A stretch of 64,000 nt of DNA. It comes from Bactericera cockerelli. Lineage: Eukaryota; Arthropoda; Insecta; Hemiptera; Triozidae. The first letter of the stretch is position 1. The number at the start of each line of letters is the position of its first letter. The notes below the pieces were generated by a model, which saw only the letters and a program-made list of their open reading frames with translations, was not told the origin of the DNA and made no database searches. Position numbers and translations under genes: made by a program. This document shows, piece by piece, positions 54,001 to 64,000 of the stretch. The stretch spans positions 13,616,079 to 13,680,078 of the forward strand of contig CM044955.1 in NCBI GenBank assembly GCA_024516035.1, given 5' to 3'.

Positions 54001-57000
54001 CGCCCGGTACTTCGGGCTCATATTCTTGGTGAGATAACTAGAGCCGAAGGTGAAAACAATAGCGCCGTCCTTAGCGCCATCTAGGAAACTTTGAATGTCC
54101 TATGAAACGAAATCAACATGCGTCATTAATACAGGGTGTACATAAAGTCCCCCCCCGTATCTCTAGAACAGCTGAAAATATAGAAAAACGCAAACTAGAA
54201 ATTGATTCAATTACTGACACGATGAACACTGTATCTTCGTGATGCCAATACCTAGGAATCGCCCGACTACCCCAATAATTTGAAGGTTTCTCTTGAAACT
54301 TTTAGAGTCTACGGACAAAAAACCTTTGCGACAACAGAGTGAATGCATGGTTTGTTTGTTACCGACCGAAAACAATACTTTCCCAACATTATAAGCAATG
54401 GAAAATATAAATACTAACTTATTTATATTTTCCATTACTTATAATGTTGGGAAAGTATTGTTTTCGGTCGGTAACAAACAAATTGAGCTGATAACATTCC
54501 TGGATGAATCAGTATCTCCTAATTTCAAAAAAGTAATTTTTATCAAACGGTCCGTTCGTATGTATCTGTGTGTATATACAAAATATCTCAAGAACCGTAA
54601 GTAAAAGAGCGATGAAATTTGGTATTTCGCTGCAGGGCCCTAAAGGAACTCACCCGGAACAATTTCCTGAAAATCAGCCATCTTGTTTTGGTTATATCTC
54701 GAGAAATAATAATAATTCAAATATCCCATAAACCGTTATCAAAAAAACTAATAGAATAAAATCGTCTTTAATGGTGATGTAACACATATTTTGAATATCA
54801 ATTTTTGACATTATTTTACCCAGAAGACCGTGCGTGGGTAAATTTTTTTTACAATAATAGAATTTATGCAAAAATCTCGTAAACGATGAGAGATATGGAA
54901 TTTTTTATGTGACAATATTATTTTAAATGGTAATTTTACACATATTTTCAATACTTTTAATATAAATTTTAGAACTTTTTGAAAATTTAACCTGAGAATG
55001 TGTTATATCTTCCTCAATTGTAATAGAAAGTCGTGATGTTCACACCAGTATTCTTAACCTTTTTATTTTGTACCTACATAGTGTTTTCAAGTGTGTCGTT
55101 TTAGCAATTTTTGAGTTTGGAAACTAGTGAGTCCACCTCTTTTTGAAGATTTAAATAAATGTATAGACAATTATCTGAATGATTCCAGCGATTTGACTTA
55201 AATACATTTAGCTATAAGCTATATTATTATTATTATTTATGAGTTGACGGGAGATACCCATTTTACAAGTTTCCCTAACCTATATCTAAAACGTAAAACT
55301 AAAGCGTAAAACTAAAACTAAAACTATATACAGGGTGATCGAAACCACCCAGCCACTATCTTTTTCTCGAGAACGGTTTGAGTTAGGATCTTGAAACAAA
55401 AAAATGGTCCCCAATATGAAGTCTGAAGTTTCATGGGAAAATATTTTGAACCTCCGCCCACCACCTCTATGGGCGTTTTCAGGGGGGCACATGTCCGTTT
55501 CTCCCGAATTTTAAATGGAATGCATATTTTTTTATTTTACTTTCAAAACATGCAAAGCGAGTTAGTAACATTAGTAAAAAGAAAAAAAATATTCCTTGGT
55601 TCGAGTACCGAAAAAAACACGTTTTTTAGAAGAAAATAGGCCCAGGTTGCGGAAGTCATTACGGGCACCCGGTAAACGTTGTAACAAAATTAAAAATGTC
55701 AAAAGATAGGTAAAGTTCTCTTCTTTGATTTAGATGTACTTGTTTTTATTCATTAAGGAAGTCATAGGTCCTTAAATTGGTCATAAACTTTTTTCAGTTT
55801 CAAAAGACCAAAAGTCCAGAAAGTTAAATTCGACCCCCTATTTTTTTTTCTTTTAAATAAAAGAAGAAAACTATTAACATACAATGCAAAAAAAATGAAC
55901 TTTCTGCGATTTTTTTTCCTTAAAATGGCAGACGAATAACCTCTGAAATGCGTTCATTTCCGTGCGCGTGAGTCATCACACGAGTCCGTGCCTGAAGTTT
56001 GTATGTACGGAACCCTCATTGGATGAAAGAAGTTGATGGCTAGCATGTATGGAGTCTTAATGTTTGATGCGGTGCACTAGGATTTTTGGACCATACTTCA
56101 TCGACGGAAAGCTGATGGGAGTAAAGTAATTAAACTTCATTTGAACTTAAAACCAACATTAAAGATACAATGTTGTTCCAAAAAGACGAGGCCCCACCCA
56201 TTTTTATCTGAGGGTGTGAGAACAACTTGATCGAATGTTCCCTCAGAGATGGATCGGTAGAGGAGGACCAAACTCTTATACCCTCCGCACCCCGGACCTC
56301 ACCGTCAGGAATTTCTACCTGTGGGAAAATGTGAAATATTAAGCATACCGAACCAACAGATGTGGAAAATGTGAAGCTGCGCATCATTGAGATCTGCCGC
56401 AACATCACACTTGAGGAGCTAGACAGAGTTCATGCCACCTTTCCTGGCAGACTCAGGAAATGAACTACAGCAGAGGGTGGTGTTTTTGATCATCTGTAGA
56501 AGTGAATTACCTACATCGTACATACAAACTTCAGGCACGGACTCGTGTGGTGACTCACGCGCACGGAAATGAACGCATTTCAGAGGTTATTCGTCTGCCA
56601 TTTTAAGGAAAAAAAATCGCAGAAAGTTCATTTTTTTGCATTGTATGCGAATAATTTTCTTCTCTTATTTAAAAGAAAAAAAAATAGGGGGTCAAATTTA
56701 AATTTCTGGACTTTTGGTCTCTTGAAACTGAAAAAAGTTTATGACCAATTTAAGGACCTATGACTTCCTTAATGAATAAAAACAAGTACATCAAATTAAA
56801 GAAGAGAACTTTACCTATCTTTTGACATTTTTAATTTTGTTACAACGTTTACCGGGTGCCCGTAATGACTTCCGCAACCTGGGCCTATTTTCTTCTAAAA
56901 ACCGTGTTTTTTCGGGACTCGAACCAAGGAATATTTTTTTTCTTTTTACTAATGTTACTAACTCGCTTTGCATGTTTTGAAAGTAAAATAAAAAAATATG

Positions 57001-60000
57001 CATTCCATTTAAAATTCGGGAGAAACAGACATGTGCCCCCCTGAAAACGCCCTTAAGGGCGGTGGGCGGAGGTTCAAAATGTTTTCCCATGAAACTTCAG
57101 ACTTCATATTGGGGACCATTTTTTTGTTTCAAGATCCTAACTCAAACCGTTCTCGAGAAAAAGATAGTGGCTGGGTGGTTTCGATCACCCTGTATTCTGC
57201 TGCTGTCACTACTAGCTGATTTTAAACTAACTGTGCGGAAAAAACAGTTTATTTATTTATTAAATTGATCAATTTTAAAATCACAGGAGATAGACTTGAT
57301 CCATTCCACTTGCATGAGGCAATGTACCTAACATGCAGGTAGCATTACCAGGTAGTCCACCTCTACGGTTTGGGTTTTATAAGTGATTTGATCTTGCCTG
57401 TGGGAGTGGCGCGGGTTCCTTTAGCTGCAGCCCCGGCACAGGGATCAGGGCTGGCACCAAGGGCTTGGCATAGTCCAGGACCGGGTGATAGTTCACGAAT
57501 GACAGCTGGATCTGATCATCCAGGTATTGGACATGGGGAGCATCGGTGCCGAACATTTCCCGCGATATACGATCCGCTTTTGGCAGATAATAGTAGCGAC
57601 GCATCAGACTGAAGTAGAGACCTGAGAAAGGAGAAGAAGTGGTGTTATTTTTCATAATGGTCTTGTAAAATTAAGGAAATAACTACAATACGTTTGAAGC
57701 CAACGTTGCGCGGCGCGTCGCTAGCACGTAAAATATACCAGTTCTCGACTGATCACTGAAGTTTAACGTCCTGCGAGGTGAAGACTTGGTGGATGACTAC
57801 TTAAACTTGAACCCTCGTGATACTGGTGACTGTTCCCTACCCAACTCAGTCTGCGTGAGGTTAACGATGGTACCTCGTTTGTCAGTTTCCAGCAAATGAA
57901 TGGTAAAACCACCGTTTTGAATGACCTAGATATTTTAAACAAAAACAGATTCGTTTTTTGTGTCCCGACCTCACTGACTGAACCTTGCTTGAACTAGAGT
58001 TCTTACAGCTAGCTACTGCACGTGTTTAACGTGCTATTGACGCTAGCTTTCACAGATGGAAAATGTCAATACATAAAACTTGTTACCTAGTAGATTCGGT
58101 AACTCGGTTCCTTACCAATGTAGATGTTATGGGCCCGTTGCCGGAAGTTCATCCGGTCGGAATAGCCACTCAGAGCGTGGGGCACATAGGCGGGGTTGTC
58201 ATAGTTACCCACAAACACCCCGGTAGGCTCGTAGTTAGGGAAGGGGGTGGCCGATATGACCGGGGGGTTCTTGAGGAGGTGCACAAGCCCGAGGAAACAT
58301 TCGCTTCCTGTGAAGATTGGAAAACGGTGAATGATAAATATTAATGTTATTGGTTGGATGGTAGAGATTGCCCTACATATTAGTACTATTGGTTGGATGG
58401 TACAGATTGCCCTAGATAATAATATTATTGGTTTGATGGTATATTTTGCCCTAAATATTAATATTATTGGTTGGATGGTAGAGATTGCCTGAAATATTGA
58501 TATTATTGGTTGGATGGTAGAGATTGCCTGAAATATTGATATTATTGGTTGGATGGTAGAGATTGCCTGAAATATTGATATTATTGGTTGGATGGTAGAG
58601 CTTGCCCTAAATATTAATATTATTGGTTTGATGGTAGAGATTGCCCTTATAAATATTACTATTATTGGTTGGATGGTAGAGCTTGCCGTAATATTAATAT
58701 TATTGGTTTGATGGTAGAGATTGCTCAAGGCAATAATCCGGTCTCGTTGAGATTTTTTTAAATCAAAACTCGGTGTCAAGAAATGCAATCTATCTAACCA
58801 GTACAGCATAGCTACTGTGTTCGCTTTGCCCTCTTAGTAACAGAGAAACTTCTTCAACTTACTTTCGATACAATACACTTCTTATGCCTAACTTGTTACT
58901 TGTTCTTTTTCCATCTTGGGCATCTAGATTCTAGCGTCGTGTTTCAAGAATCTTCTAGATAACTTTCACCTGAGCTCCGTGCAAGGAAATAATAATAATA
59001 TCGCTTTATTTATACTGCCCGATTAATACTATTAAGCCCTACTACTCCAGCAGTAAGCCCAAGACGTATTATTACGCGGTAAAAATCCCAAATGGATAGA
59101 AAACTTGTCATGTCCCGCATGGGTTTCGAGCCCGCGATCCCTGGAATCTCTGGATTAACTGAGTGCCGCCTTTACCACTGAGCTACGGGTACAGAAATAG
59201 TGCCTGTCTCTAGAATGTTTGAATCCATAATCACCCCCTGGAGCTATTGCTGTTGTAATTAAGACTGGGTATTTATTGATAATGACCTAGGTCTAGGCTG
59301 GTAGTTTTAAGTAATTACTGAATAATTATTACCTAAGCGGTAGAATCAAATTGAACATGTGAATACTTTTTTAGTAGGTACCTACTACCCACCTATCTTG
59401 GCAATGTTTATTTTTTTGTAGCTAAAACAACATCTTGAGAAACTTGTGGTTTCTCAGTTGTATGTTTACCGTCATCGCCTAAATGTGATCGCAGAATCCT
59501 AAACATTTATTTACATTTTTCAAGCAAAAGTTTACCGTGTATTTCTAAATCTATAGTCATCCAGGTTTTATCACTTGAAATAAGAAAATAATGTTCTTTT
59601 ACACATGAGTGAAACTCAGAAGTACTATTATGTATGAGATTTTCATCACATCATCCTAGAATTGAGAGGAAATCAAGGTCCTCAAACATTTTCCACCAGG
59701 CCTCACCTGCTCCGTCTCGTATAATGAGATCCACCTTGGGGGCGCGTTGCACAAACTCCGCCATGAATCGTTTGAGTCCGTTGGATTTCTTCTGCTGGTC
59801 GCAGTTCATGAGGTCCCAGTCCCACATGTCTTTGTAGCTCTGGGTGGCGCCCCCGGACCAGAAGGTTTTGATGTTTCCCAGGTCGATGCCGTCATACTCG
59901 CTCCCCTCATAGGAGTTCTCCAGGGTGTAGGTGGTCCTGTTGGGGAGGGGCTGCTTCTCAGGGTCCGTGCTCAGGACGGTTACCTGGGGGGATGGGAAAC

Positions 60001-61618
60001 GTGTTACACACAAATGTCACATGTGTATTTCCTATATACATTTATCTATTTATAAAGTAAAAATTTACTTTATCTATTTATAATAATAATAATAATATCG
60101 CCTTTTTTATACTGCCCGATAAGGACTATTAAAGTCCCATTATTCCAGCAGTAAGCCCAAGACATATTATGTGGTAAAAATCCCAAAGGGGAGTATAACA
60201 TATCATGTCCCGGCTGGGTTTCGATCCCAAGACCTCTGGAACTTCTGGATTCACAGAGTGCCGCCTTTACCACTGAGCTACCGGGACAGACTATTTACAT
60301 TAAATTTGTAAAATTAATTTTATACAAATAAAAATTCTAATCTATTTATAAAGTATAAAAAAATCCTTCCAAGTCTGAAGAACGCGGCACTGTGCCCAAC
60401 ACAGCTGCCGCGTTTCCTTACATTAGTAATGTCACAACAACCAACGTCACATTAGTTGTTCTAGGTAAATACTTGCTCATTCTAGGCTAATACACTGATA
60501 AATACTTTGGCATGACCTTGTCTCGTACCCCGACCTCCCAGTTAGAAGTCCACTTTGCTATTCTCTCGATCAGTGAGATTGGTCTTGAGGGAAATAAAAA
60601 CTTTCTATTACTTACTAACGCCTGTTCTTACGGAGCTACTTCATGTATGTTCAGTTTTTAGTCTTGCAAAATTATTTTAGCTAGACCATGCAGTGACCCC
60701 CGCTCGACCTTTTTAGTTATTATATCCTTGAAGAGATTTAAAAAAACTTTTTTATCCTTTCTTTATCATTTAAGAGATTTAAAATTTTAAAATGTTTTAA
60801 AAAAACCAAGATGAACATTGTACCAACTTTCTTCGACTCTGGGCTTCAAACCCGGAATTTTCATTGTCATGCTATCTCTAATGTCCATCCGCTGAACAAT
60901 CATGCTCATGAAATCATTTATTAAACGTAAAAATATGTGTTTTCCCCCGCATATTTAGCTGTTTACTTGTGAAACACACTTAATATCTCATAAGTAAGAT
61001 AAGGTATTTGTAATAAATCATAATCATTTGTAATAAATCATATCTAATAGGTAAGTATAATGCGATAAAATCTCTATATATAAAACAGAAAAAAGGACTA
61101 CCTACCTACCTACCTACCTACCTACCTACCTACCTACCTATGTTTGTTTGTTTGTCCGGAGTTGTTTAGCCAAAACGGTAAGAGATAGCGAAAAATGTCT
61201 CAGAATTGACCCCCCCAAAACCATTATCGTTTTGTCTAGAAAAATTATAAAAAGTTCAAAAAGGCATTGCTGTCCAGCAGTACGGCCATGCCTTAGTAAA
61301 TTTGAAATTTAGTCCCGTTGCAAAGCACGGGCAAACGGCTAGTAAATAATAAGAAAATAACGCTTTACAAGACAGAAAGTCCCATTTTCCCTACAGTTCA
61401 ACAGTACAGCTCCTTGTGTATATCACATCACGTGGACTAGAGAGTAGCATCACCTGATGTCCATTCTTGACCAGTATTCCTGACAAAACATTGAACCAGA
61501 TTGCATGACTGTGGGTCGCCAGAGGGTCTAGGATTAGAATATTGGCGCTTTCAGCTGCTGGTCCGGAACTAACCAACAAGACCAGAATGTTAAGTAACAG
61601 CGGGCGTGGTGAGATCAT
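51053..61618 (-). CDS. UGT: UDP-glycosyltransferase (UGT), seven exons, complete
   Basis: Exons on the minus strand: 61618-61454, 59983-59707, 58307-58116, 57621-57398, 54099-53877, 52067-51845 and 51284-51053. Every junction is in phase and the sum is 1536 bases (511 aa), normal for insect UGTs. Residues 1-24 are a signal peptide (LLLNILVLLVSSGPAAES). The region THSHAIWF (His38) matches the catalytic-His position, and VDLIIRD (140-145) contains the usual Asp. Residues about 353-396 match the UGT signature (WLPQ, AFISHCGQAGTQEA, FVLDQ). A membrane helix at about 483-505 is followed by a very short tail. The family transfers sugar from UDP-glucose to small lipophilic compounds in the ER lumen, in detoxification, pigment and hormone metabolism. 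The usual HGG is HCG here. Exon 4 uses a GC donor (CAG|GCAAGA). The substrate is unknown. Confidence 0.95.
51350..51612. mobile_element. Small fold-back MITE in the last UGT intron
   Basis: ggaattcttatccgattgac (about 51377) is repeated in inverted form near 51560-51585 (gtcaatcggataagaattct). The outer ends ccacaggtggtatctacc and its near-complement accaacctccggtgg bound ~260 bp. No coding capacity. Confidence 0.75.
51729..51838 (+). mobile_element. 5'-truncated SINE with ATT tail
   Basis: catttgggatttttaccaca, cttgggcttactgctggaat and cgggtagtataaataaggcg match the body of the 7745 SINE. It ends 6 bases from a UGT splice donor. Confidence 0.8.
52445..52690 (-). repeat. Interspersed repeat (gtagccagcttggctac family)
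   Basis: caagccaggctaccttggag, atggttgatcgcacttag, gttaagttggctggagacca and gctgtagccaagctg are the reverse of 9540-9800. It lies in a UGT intron. Confidence 0.75.
52845..53065. repeat. Old interspersed repeat
   Basis: aactactcaacggatttcga, cttcgcactagcggttcttg and acttatacgcttatatctcg correspond in inverted orientation to 19560-19750. Confidence 0.5.
53198..53360 (+). mobile_element. tRNA-derived SINE
   Basis: gtggcagagtgagttagcgc, ggtgacctgggctcgatccc and ctctgtacttggatgttcgt. The diverged copy at 13900 shares head and body. Confidence 0.75.
54351..54482. repeat. Near-perfect 63-bp-arm hairpin in a UGT intron
   Basis: 54351-54413 pairs with 54420-54482 with a single mismatch (position 54396) and a ~6-nt loop (ctaact). 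The arms contain gttaccgaccgaaaacaata and ttcccaacattataag. It is too symmetric to be old. Neither arm resembles the terminal repeats of the elements named here. Confidence 0.9.
54605..55325. other. UGT intron sequence without recognisable element
   Basis: AT-rich, with phrases such as atatctcgagaaataataat that recur in old repeats. No gene seen. Confidence 0.4.
55331..57192. mobile_element. Fold-back mariner-related element with transposase remnant
   Basis: Ends cagggtgatcgaaaccaccc and its complement, flanked by TA on both sides. Arms of about 640 bases (55331-55975 and 56555-57192) are inverted copies with few differences. The unique centre (about 55985-56500) carries a decayed transposase C-terminus. 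Total 1862 bp, wholly inside a UGT intron. Confidence 0.92.
56150..56510 (+). pseudogene. Mariner-superfamily transposase C-terminal remnant
   Basis: LFQKDEAPP (the FQQDGAPP catalytic-Asp motif), then across frame breaks TEPTDVENVKLRIIEICRNI and LDRVHATFPGRLRK, the usual C-terminus of these insect transposases. Stops and frameshifts throughout. The N-terminal two thirds are gone. Confidence 0.8.
57690..57925 (+). mobile_element. 5S-derived SINE, diverged
   Basis: aaaatataccagttctcgac, tgatcactgaagtttaacgt, cgaggtgaagacttggtgga and gatactggtgac preserve the 5S order. Body words ctcagtctgcgtgaggttaa and cagtttccagcaaatgaatg follow. It starts 69 bases from a UGT exon. Confidence 0.8.
58343..58745. 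repeat. ~60-bp minisatellite made from a SINE tail
   Basis: attggttggatggtagagat plus tgcc and aatattaatatt spacers recur about eight times. The last copy continues into tgctcaaggcaataatccgg, matching the SINE tail at 48620 and 50140 and so revealing the source. It lies in a UGT intron, 36 bases beyond an exon acceptor. Confidence 0.9.
58988..59195 (-). mobile_element. tRNA-derived SINE with (ATT)n tail
   Basis: Reverse complement of the 7745 family: tail ataataataatatcgcttt, body gcagtaagcccaagacgtat, B box ggtttcgagcccgcg, A box ctgagctacggg. Confidence 0.85.
60081..60288 (-). mobile_element. tRNA-derived SINE with (ATT)n tail
   Basis: Same family and orientation as at 58988: ccagcagtaagcccaagaca, ggctgggtttcgatcccaag, accactgagctaccgggaca. 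Confidence 0.87.
60300..61065. other. UGT first intron, mostly featureless
   Basis: AT-rich. A tRNA-like B-box word in reverse (gggcttcaaacccggaattt, about 60840) suggests one decayed SINE head. Nothing else supported. Confidence 0.4.
61071..61343 (+). mobile_element. Small non-autonomous Helitron
   Basis: Starts TCTCTATATATAAAAC and ends with the hairpin cccgttgcaaagcacggg, eight bases, then CTAGT. Contains a (CCTA)n microsatellite (61101-61141) followed by (TTTG)n. It lies about 110 bases inside the first UGT intron. Confidence 0.75.
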
Positions 61619-63550
61619 GATGCCTCACTTTCATTTGATCCAATTGATGTATGGTGGAAGATTGTTTTGAACTCAGTCATCAGGTCACTTCCTGAAATGG
61701 TAGATAAAAAACAATGTTTCATGAATAAAAAATAACTTTTCCAATTTTTTTTTATTTACATGTACCTTACCTTCTGCTATTTCGATATACTCTACCATTG
61801 GATTTTTTGTGTTACGTCTTTTTTCCAAATAAATTTATTATTTAAAAAAAAAACTAAATTTAAAACATTGCGATTCGAGAGTTTCAAGACACTCTGTTAT
61901 TCATATTTCTCAATATATCTATTAAGACCAAATACAGTGCATTGTATTTTTGAAAAAAAAGTGTTGTTGCCAACGCCACGCCGACTCGCCAAAAATATTA
62001 AGAAAAGAAAACTTGAACTCATTGTTTTATTTTTATGATAAGCAGCTGTAGCTCGGACTTGTATGACATTTTTTTTTTTATAGATAATTTAATTTAAGAT
62101 CCACCCCAATCCACGATCAAAGGCTAAATGTTTAATTCAAAAGTTTTTGTTTCGTAGTCATTCAAGAGTGTTTTACCCTTCATCAAAAGTATAGATAATA
62201 ATAATAAATTAAAAAAATCACCAATTAATATAAATTAGAAAAAGAACACATTTTTAAAAAAAGTTATATTAAACTTTATAGTTATCGTTTTAAATAACTC
62301 TACGAGGTGTTTAAATAAATAAATTATCTTGATTTTGAAACTTGAAACGTGAATGAAAATTTACTAATAATGAAAAAGAAGAAAATTTCCTTACCACATC
62401 TAAATATTTAAAAGGCTTTTAAATGTCTAGAAATATGCATAATCTAACTCTAAAACCCGGATTTTTTTTGTTTGGCGAATTCTCTTATCACATGTCATGC
62501 ACGCAGGAATCCAGCCGCTGATAGTATGAATGAGAGAAGTTCTTATCTATCTGTAGGCTACTGTAGTGAGTACTGGAGTCAAGTGGGGCTAGGTGGTGTT
62601 CTCATCCAGGTAAAGTACACTGGTCGAGTGGTGCTAGGGCTGGACTGGTAATCTATGCGCAGCGTGAGCATTCCTGAGTTCCTACACCACCCAGATTACT
62701 TTTCCCAGCAGTTCAAACAAAGTCCAATATAAAAAATGATGGGTTTAATGCCTTTTTCCTAGTTCGTTGGATAATCAAATAATATATTAATGGGACTTGT
62801 AAGCCCTACTTGGGTAGTTTAAATGAGGATTTTTTAAAAAAATATTATATTTTAAAGCTGACCTTACTAAACGGCAAAAAGCGAAGATGTATTGTTTATG
62901 TCTGGCTCTTTTGTCGGCAATTTACACCTCAGTGTGTTTTAACCAAACTCACTAGACCAACAGATAATATCACAAATCATTAGCGCTCAGCAGGGTTGGC
63001 GCTCAATAGGCCTTAGGAAAGGAATCGTAAAACATGGTGGTATTAGGAGTGCCAGAACCACGCAACCTCTGAAGAGGTTGCTGAAGAGGTTGGCCAATGC
63101 CAAGCCAAATTAGGTTTGGGAAAAGGCAATGTTAAAAAAGAAGAAAATGTTCTGCCGGCAATTAACCGACAGTGACTTACATTTTCAACATCCTGTAGCA
63201 CTTGAACATCAGGGGCTATGATTAATTCTATCCCAAGATGCCTCCACTCATTATTTGTAATAGCATCAAATAATCATGTGTCTGATAAGACATTCAAATA
63301 AGAGTACTAAATACACAATTATGGTCCTAATTTTCTAACAAACAGTTGAAGGTCTCACGTGAGAGATCTATTTCAGTTTCCTGGTCTGGCTGAAAAAGCT
63401 ACTATTTTGTTAGTTTCCTCATGAGGCCAAAAATATTCCAGATTTTTTTTTCTCTGAAAAATAGTCTAATATAATGTTGAGTTTTTTTTTTAATAATTAT
63501 ATATTTTAGGCTCAAGTGCCAAAATCACTCATTGATGAATAAAAAAATGA
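61619..63550. other. Upstream region of the UGT gene; few features
   Basis: Expected to hold the UGT 5' UTR and promoter. No TATA box or initiator could be assigned with confidence. 62615-62720 looks like a decayed tRNA SINE (ggtcgagtggtgctagggct, gagttcctacaccaccc). 62788-62835 resembles the SINE tail gggacttaatag...gggtagt. 63045-63110 contains a duplicated gaagaggttgc. Confidence 0.4.
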
Positions 63551-63552
63551 AC

Positions 63553-63756
63553 CTACCTCGAAATATAAATTACCTCGGATATACATATAACGGGAAGTAT
63601 TAGCCAAATCAGGAAACTTGGAATTTTATGAACTCTGTTAAAGTAGTCGTAGATAGAAACTAAGATAGGAAAATTTGCCTTCGGGATGCATGACTGGATG
63701 GGATTTACGGCAATACTTGTTGCGAGGAGTGAACAAGAGACCTCTCCTTGTAACAT
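63553..63756 (-). CDS. Possible short coding exon, unidentified
   Basis: An open frame of 67 residues starting MLQGEVSCSLLATSIAVNPI. It has a hydrophobic stretch FLIWLILPVICIS and a possible donor after it (GAG|gtaatt or CGAG|gtaggt). Composition is less biased than chance ORFs nearby, but there is no family resemblance and no upstream or downstream exon in view. It may be the first exon of another minus-strand gene or chance. Confidence 0.2.
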   Translation of the reverse strand: MLQGEVSCSLLATSIAVNPIQSCIPKANFPILVSIYDYFNRVHKIPSFLIWLILPVICISEVIYISR

Positions 63757-64000
63757 AACCGGAAGTACATAAATAACTTCCTACTGTTCTGTTTTTCTTT
63801 CTGTTTCCGATCTACGCTATTAGTACCTTCGTCGGTGCATGTTTAAATTGAAGTTGCGTATTGCTCATACATAAAAATTAGTGTCTATTTACTCTTAAGT
63901 TTATCTGTATTCCTGTAAATATATATATTTCAACCTTCCTGTACATCAACAGGTTGCCATATGACAAAGGATACCTTATAAAACTTTTTAAAACAATATA

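Noticed and set aside
58087..58809. A 240-residue minus-strand ORF with FQAISTIQPIIS repeats
   Set aside because: Its N-terminal two thirds are the translated minisatellite. Only its C-terminal part (58116-58307) is real, as UGT exon 3.

Overview
This is AT-rich animal DNA, most likely from an insect. It has split genes with GT-AG introns and one GC-AG intron, an insect-type membrane UDP-glycosyltransferase, an env-bearing errantivirus-like Ty3 element, and a very dense mix of SINEs, Tc1/mariner, hAT, piggyBac-like and Helitron elements, satellites and microsatellites. The order cannot be fixed from sequence alone. A hemimetabolous group such as Hemiptera is a guess. There is no bacterial gene organisation and no CRISPR array.

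Left part (1-7.3 kb, minus strand): an errantivirus-like element with intact gag and pol, a broken env running off the left edge, a primer binding site and one LTR. From 7.3 to 31 kb the DNA is mainly repeats. Embedded in it are the last two coding exons of an unidentified coiled-coil protein (9886-10051 and 12820-12944, plus strand). They are separated by a palindrome-rich element and a nested fold-back element. Further right come a dead Tc1 transposon inside another inverted repeat (16.5-19.4 kb), an ~800-bp tandem array ending in an inverted copy (20.5-25.2 kb), and a 5'-truncated LINE whose ORF ends in three zinc-finger-like motifs (27.2-29.9 kb).

Middle (34.6-40.6 kb): a satellite of ~175-bp monomers in two alternating types, interrupted by a TTAA-flanked piggyBac-like element. 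It stops 66 bp before a coding exon of a plus-strand gene (40658-48289). That gene encodes a PH-domain, proline/serine-rich, DPF-motif protein that looks like an endocytic or signalling adaptor. One exon carries an apparent 1-base frameshift in a C-rich tract, and the 3' exons are not found.

Right part (51.05-61.62 kb, minus strand): a complete seven-exon UDP-glycosyltransferase gene. All junctions are in phase and the product is 511 aa. A hAT element sits in its 3' UTR. Its introns hold fold-back elements, SINEs, a SINE-derived minisatellite and, near the 5' end, a small Helitron.

The best candidates for something undescribed are a recently active 5S-rRNA-derived SINE family (near-identical copies at 8208 and 41296, both with target-site duplications), the cluster of 20-bp palindromes at 10.2-11.4 kb, the satellite with its duplicated piggyBac-like boundary, and two near-perfect hairpins (8087-8140 and 54351-54482).
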